Origin: Actinomycetota bacterium
GTDB taxonomy: Bacteria; Actinomycetota; Acidimicrobiia; Acidimicrobiales; Poriferisodaliceae
Reading direction: 5' to 3'
NCBI GenBank assembly: GCA_002731665.1
Contig: PCCJ01000103.1
Coordinates: 1-9,324 of the forward strand
Length of the DNA stretch: 9,324 nucleotides
Part shown: positions 6,907 to 9,324 of the stretch, piece after piece
Position numbering within the stretch: position 1 is the stretch's first letter
How the letters are laid out: each line of letters begins with the position of its first letter
Made by a program: the position numbers and the translations under genes
The notes under the pieces: model-generated
Databases searched by the model: none
What the model saw: only the letters and a program-made list of their open reading frames with translations
What the model was told of the DNA's origin: nothing

Positions 6907-7642
6907 TTGGATTTAAAGCACTCTTGATTAGGTGTGCAATCTGCTTCGGATGTGTTTGTGGTGCTCCATGACCTAGCCCTTCAATCTTTTGAAGAGTGCC
7001 CTTGGAGGCCTCCGCTGCTGTCAGTCGTGCAGCCATATGGGCGCGCTCGTTTGATTCAGAGCCAACACCAACGATTAAGGGCACCTTTATTTGCGACGCG
7101 TCGTAACGTCTCGTCTCTTGCCATCTGAGTTCTTGCACCATTAGTTCACCTTGTCGGCGATATTGTTCGCGTGCCCTCGGTGTCATGGACAGCCACTTGC
7201 TATTACCAACTAAATTTCGCATGAAGTACTCCGCAGCATCTCCTGGGTTAGTCTCCTCATCGGGAGCTTTTGGCCACCATTTTTCCCACGCTCGAGGCGC
7301 CTCATACGAAACGATAGCGACAACTTCTGGCGGTTTCATGCTCCCTAATGCCATAGCGATAACCCCTCCGTAGCTATGCCCAAATAAGACGCAAGGACGA
7401 TCAGGCAAGGCTGCTTTTAGGTCTTGGATCTGCCCATCGAATCCACGTTCAATGGCATCAGCCTCAGAACGGCCATACCCACGGCGGTCATATCTAATTA
7501 TGTTCCAAGTCGGAAGGCAACGGGCAATTCGAATCATTCCTGCTGCCCTGTCCATTGCGCCATGGACGAACACAACGCAAGGGCCGTCTCTCTCCGTTTC
7601 GTAAACAGCAAGCCCATCGAACATTTGCATATTTGCTACCAC
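6896..7642 (-). CDS. Alpha/beta hydrolase fold protein
   Basis: The 248-residue protein shows the fold's landmarks: VVFVHGAMD at 23-31 forms the oxyanion-hole HG loop, YDRRGYGRS at 51-59 follows strand 4, GHSYGG at 88-93 holds the nucleophile Ser90, and GLGHGAPQTHP at 222-232 the catalytic His225. The acid is less clear: GVGSESNER at 192-200 puts Glu196 where Asp is usual. The cap is small. Substrate cannot be told; esterase, lipase, epoxide hydrolase or C-C hydrolase all use this frame, though the Ser nucleophile excludes most epoxide hydrolases and dehalogenases. GTG 7642 starts three bases after the pyruvate kinase stop, so co-transcription is likely; in-frame ATGs at 7630 and 7624 are alternatives and no strong ribosome site decides. 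Its end overlaps the convergent small membrane protein gene by 11 bases. Confidence 0.88.
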   Translation of the reverse strand: MVANMQMFDGLAVYETERDGPCVVFVHGAMDRAAGMIRIARCLPTWNIIRYDRRGYGRSEADAIERGFDGQIQDLKAALPDRPCVLFGHSYGGVIAMALGSMKPPEVVAIVSYEAPRAWEKWWPKAPDEETNPGDAAEYFMRNLVGNSKWLSMTPRAREQYRRQGELMVQELRWQETRRYDASQIKVPLIVGVGSESNERAHMAARLTAAEASKGTLQKIEGLGHGAPQTHPKQIAHLIKSALNPINL

Positions 7643-7645
7643 TAT

Positions 7646-9082
7646 TTAAGGAACTCGCAGTACGTTCAAAGTGTCTGTCGCCCTGCTGTCTGTGGCTCGA
7701 GAGCCTGAAACAATGACAACCGTATCCCCACTTCTGACAGCTCCCACGCGAGCTGCTGCACTTAGAGCTTCTGCAGTGGTGGCTGCAGGAGTATCTCGTT
7801 CTTCAAAGATCACAGGGCGGGTTCCCCAAGACAATGTTAACTGGTTCGCAGTTTGGTCATCGAATGTCATTCCAAACAAGGGAACCTTAGGTCGGAACCG
7901 GGCGACGCTACGTACAGTGTTACCCGAACGGCTAAGGCAAATAATAGCCGTAGCATCAGTTTCAGATGCTGTGCGAGCAGCCGCCATAGTTAGCGCATCA
8001 GTAACTCTTAGGTACGCAGCATCAGTTTTTGACCTTCGTCTAATCGCTTGTATATGTTCGGCCCAAGCTTCATAATTGAATTTTTCATCAGCTCGTTCAG
8101 TAATGCGTGCCATCGTTGCCACTGCATTCTCAGGGTCTCGACCGATCGCCGTTTCGCCACTAAGCATTACTGCTGAGGTCCCGTCAAACACCGCATTTGC
8201 GATATCGGAAGCTTCTGCTCTAGTGGGCATAGGTGCGGTGACCATGGATTCAAGCATCTGTGTAGCAGTGATAGCTGGGCGACCAAGCGCCACACATTCT
8301 TGGATAATATGCTTTTGCAAATGAGGGAGCTCTTCAATCTGAGTCTCAGAACCAAGGTCTCCGCGCGCCACCATTACAGCCCCAGATGCTTCGATTATGC
8401 CTTCTAAATTCTCGACCGCAGCCTTTGTTTCAATCTTCGCCACAATTAATGGCCCACGTGGCGTTGGTTCCACGCCGAGTCTTCGTATGTCATGTGCTGA
8501 CCTAACAAAAGAAACCGCCACCATGTCGGCGTCTAGTTCGACGAAAACATCGAGGAGTTTAAGGTCTTGATCGGTAGGAGTGGTCAGACGTAGTCGGTCC
8601 GATGGTATGTGTATGCCAGGGTTGCCCTCTAAATGTCCGCCGTGCACAACGCGCGCTTCCAAGAAATCGCCTGAGCGTCCCTCGATAACCACCACGACGT
8701 TTCCATCACCGAATGCGAGGTTATCCCCAGCTTGAACATCGCTGAGCAACGATTCGTACCCGACTGAAATAACTTCTTTAGAACTAACAGTTTCGCCAAT
8801 TCCTAATTTGATCAATTGGTCTTCGGCTAGTTCAACTCCACCTTCAGCGAAGCGACCACACCGGATCTTGGGGCCCGGTAAATCAACTAAAATGCCTATG
8901 TGCTGACCAAGCTCTTTCGCAACCGATCTAACTCGCCGGTACTTCTCAACTTGGTCGTCTAAAGAACCATGAGCCAAGCCAATCCGAGCAACATCCATAC
9001 CAGCGCGCATCATGGCACGCAATGTCGTCGCATTCTCGGAAGCGGGTCCTATCGTTGCAATGATCTTCGTACGACGTGCCAT
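7646..9082 (-). CDS. pyk: Pyruvate kinase, divergent potassium-independent type
   Basis: From ATG 9082 the product is 478 residues, the usual length, opening with MARRTKIIATIGPAS as the family does; the frame extends upstream to 9118, but those 12 residues are atypical. The enzyme transfers phosphate from phosphoenolpyruvate to ADP in the last step of glycolysis. Visible parts are the TIM-barrel A domain, the inserted B domain (about 80-165), VAKIET with catalytic Lys216 and Glu218, VARGDLG with Asp242, ATQMLESM at 273-280, PTRAEASD at 286-293, and the C domain with SRSGNTV. Oddities: the near-universal RxNFSHG reads RIGLAHG (Gly35, Ala37), and DTKGPEIR reads DLPGPKIR, so three of four potassium ligands are replaced. 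A divergent promoter lies upstream and the hydrolase follows three bases after the stop. Confidence 0.93.
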   Translation of the reverse strand: MARRTKIIATIGPASENATTLRAMMRAGMDVARIGLAHGSLDDQVEKYRRVRSVAKELGQHIGILVDLPGPKIRCGRFAEGGVELAEDQLIKLGIGETVSSKEVISVGYESLLSDVQAGDNLAFGDGNVVVVIEGRSGDFLEARVVHGGHLEGNPGIHIPSDRLRLTTPTDQDLKLLDVFVELDADMVAVSFVRSAHDIRRLGVEPTPRGPLIVAKIETKAAVENLEGIIEASGAVMVARGDLGSETQIEELPHLQKHIIQECVALGRPAITATQMLESMVTAPMPTRAEASDIANAVFDGTSAVMLSGETAIGRDPENAVATMARITERADEKFNYEAWAEHIQAIRRRSKTDAAYLRVTDALTMAAARTASETDATAIICLSRSGNTVRSVARFRPKVPLFGMTFDDQTANQLTLSWGTRPVIFEERDTPAATTAEALSAAARVGAVRSGDTVVIVSGSRATDSRATDTLNVLRVP

Positions 9083-9145
9083 ACACAATACGGTACCCAT
9101 GAACGGTGACGAGGGCATAAGAATACGACCGATTCAACATTCGCG

Positions 9146-9174
9146 GTTATATAACTTAAGCTTGTTGCGTGCAA
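9146..9174 (-). promoter_or_regulatory. Putative pyruvate kinase promoter
   Basis: On the minus strand, TTGCAC (9174-9169) and TATAAC (9151-9146) are separated by exactly 17 bases; the -10 matches five of six consensus bases, the -35 only its first three. Transcription would start near 9139, leaving a leader of about 57 bases before ATG 9082. The -35 overlaps the presumed GTG start of the divergent phosphatase gene. Confidence 0.5.
9150..9155 (+). promoter_or_regulatory. Putative -10 box of the divergent histidine phosphatase gene
   Basis: TATAAC on the plus strand is the mirror half of the palindrome GTTATATAAC at 9146-9155. It ends 13 bases before the GTG at 9169, giving a transcript with a leader of about seven bases. 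I see no good -35 box on this strand. Confidence 0.4.
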
Positions 9175-9324
9175 CTTATTTTCGTTCGTCATGGGCAACC
9201 TCAAATCGTAGTTACTGAAGATGGATCACCAGCAGACCCCCCGTTATCAGAAATCGGCAACTCACAGGCGCAAGCAATGGCGCAACTGCTTGAAGAAGAA
9301 CGAATCGATGAGCTTTACGTAAGC
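9169..9324 (+). CDS. Histidine phosphatase (phosphoglycerate mutase-like), 3' end beyond window
   Basis: The frame runs open from an in-frame stop at 9157-9159 to the right edge. Starting at GTG 9169 it reads MQLIFVRHGQP, where VRHG carries the phospho-accepting histidine of the histidine phosphatase superfamily, at the expected distance from the N-terminus. ADPPLSEIGNSQAQAMA follows, matching the loop and first long helix of phosphoglycerate mutase-like members. Only 52 of roughly 200 residues are present, so the second catalytic His and the substrate type (phosphoglycerate, sugar phosphate, other) cannot be seen. It is divergent from pyruvate kinase and shares its compact promoter region. 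The stop just upstream and the family-typical beginning fix the start well, although no Shine-Dalgarno is visible. Confidence 0.85.
   Translation, partial: MQLIFVRHGQPQIVVTEDGSPADPPLSEIGNSQAQAMAQLLEEERIDELYVS

Noticed and set aside
7668..7700. Short tandem repeat near the pyruvate kinase C-terminus (RATDSRATDT)
   Set aside because: Only two copies of four residues with differing codons; a chance local duplication without structural consequence that I can support.
7671..8324. Two consecutive plus-strand open frames opposite pyk
   Set aside because: Both are antisense to the pyruvate kinase catalytic and C domains; their Ala/Ser/Val-rich products are what the reverse of this gene would give.
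9083..9118. Upstream ATG at 9118 as the pyruvate kinase start
   Set aside because: The 12 extra residues are not seen in the family, whereas ATG 9082 gives the standard MARRTKIIATIGP beginning.
9012..9218. Plus-strand open frame crossing the pyk promoter
   Set aside because: It is antisense to the start of pyk and out of phase with the histidine phosphatase frame that carries the VRHG motif.
1..9324. Mobile element, CRISPR array, tRNA or phage/defence island
   Set aside because: No transposase or integrase motifs, no regularly spaced repeats, no tRNA-like cloverleaf and no defence-type domains were seen; every gene but two small ones belongs to a known family.

Overview
The window looks like a chromosomal segment of an uncultured actinobacterium. 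Base composition is close to half G+C. The best lineage clues are a DUF3151-type protein, a family I know only from Actinomycetota, and a pyruvate kinase with an actinobacterial-style DLxGPKIR loop. GTG starts are frequent and several genes lack a clear Shine-Dalgarno, as in actinobacteria with leaderless mRNAs. The glycolate oxidase genes suggest a heterotroph that uses phytoplankton-derived glycolate, so a marine or freshwater Acidimicrobiia-like organism is my guess. No gene names the taxon outright.

Positions 1-6570 hold a tightly packed minus-strand cluster. In transcription order it contains a DUF3151 protein, a MobA-like molybdenum cofactor guanylyltransferase, a single-domain rhodanese, an RNase D-type exonuclease, a small acidic protein, and glcD, glcE and glcF (glcF runs off the left edge). 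Most junctions overlap or nearly abut: GTGA, ATGA, a 10-base overlap and TGATG. This suggests co-transcription and translational coupling, although the housekeeping half and the glycolate half have no obvious common pathway. GlcD, GlcE and GlcF together form the membrane-associated glycolate dehydrogenase that converts glycolate to glyoxylate and passes electrons to the respiratory chain.

Positions 6571-6609 are a 39-base divergent promoter region. To its right, the plus strand carries a small membrane protein with a cysteine-rich tail. Its 3' end overlaps, tail to tail, an alpha/beta hydrolase gene on the minus strand. That hydrolase lies 3 bases downstream of a pyruvate kinase gene. The kinase has lost conserved potassium-binding residues and carries the Lys signature of the potassium-independent group.

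Positions 9083-9168 separate pyruvate kinase from a divergent histidine phosphatase gene that is cut by the right edge and is missing from simple complete-ORF lists. A perfect 10-base palindrome here can serve as a -10 box on both strands.

I see no RNA genes, mobile elements, CRISPR arrays or long repeats. No stretch longer than 300 bases lacks a gene. The content is mostly conserved core metabolism. The least explained items are the small acidic protein, the Cys-tailed membrane protein and the unusual pyruvate kinase.
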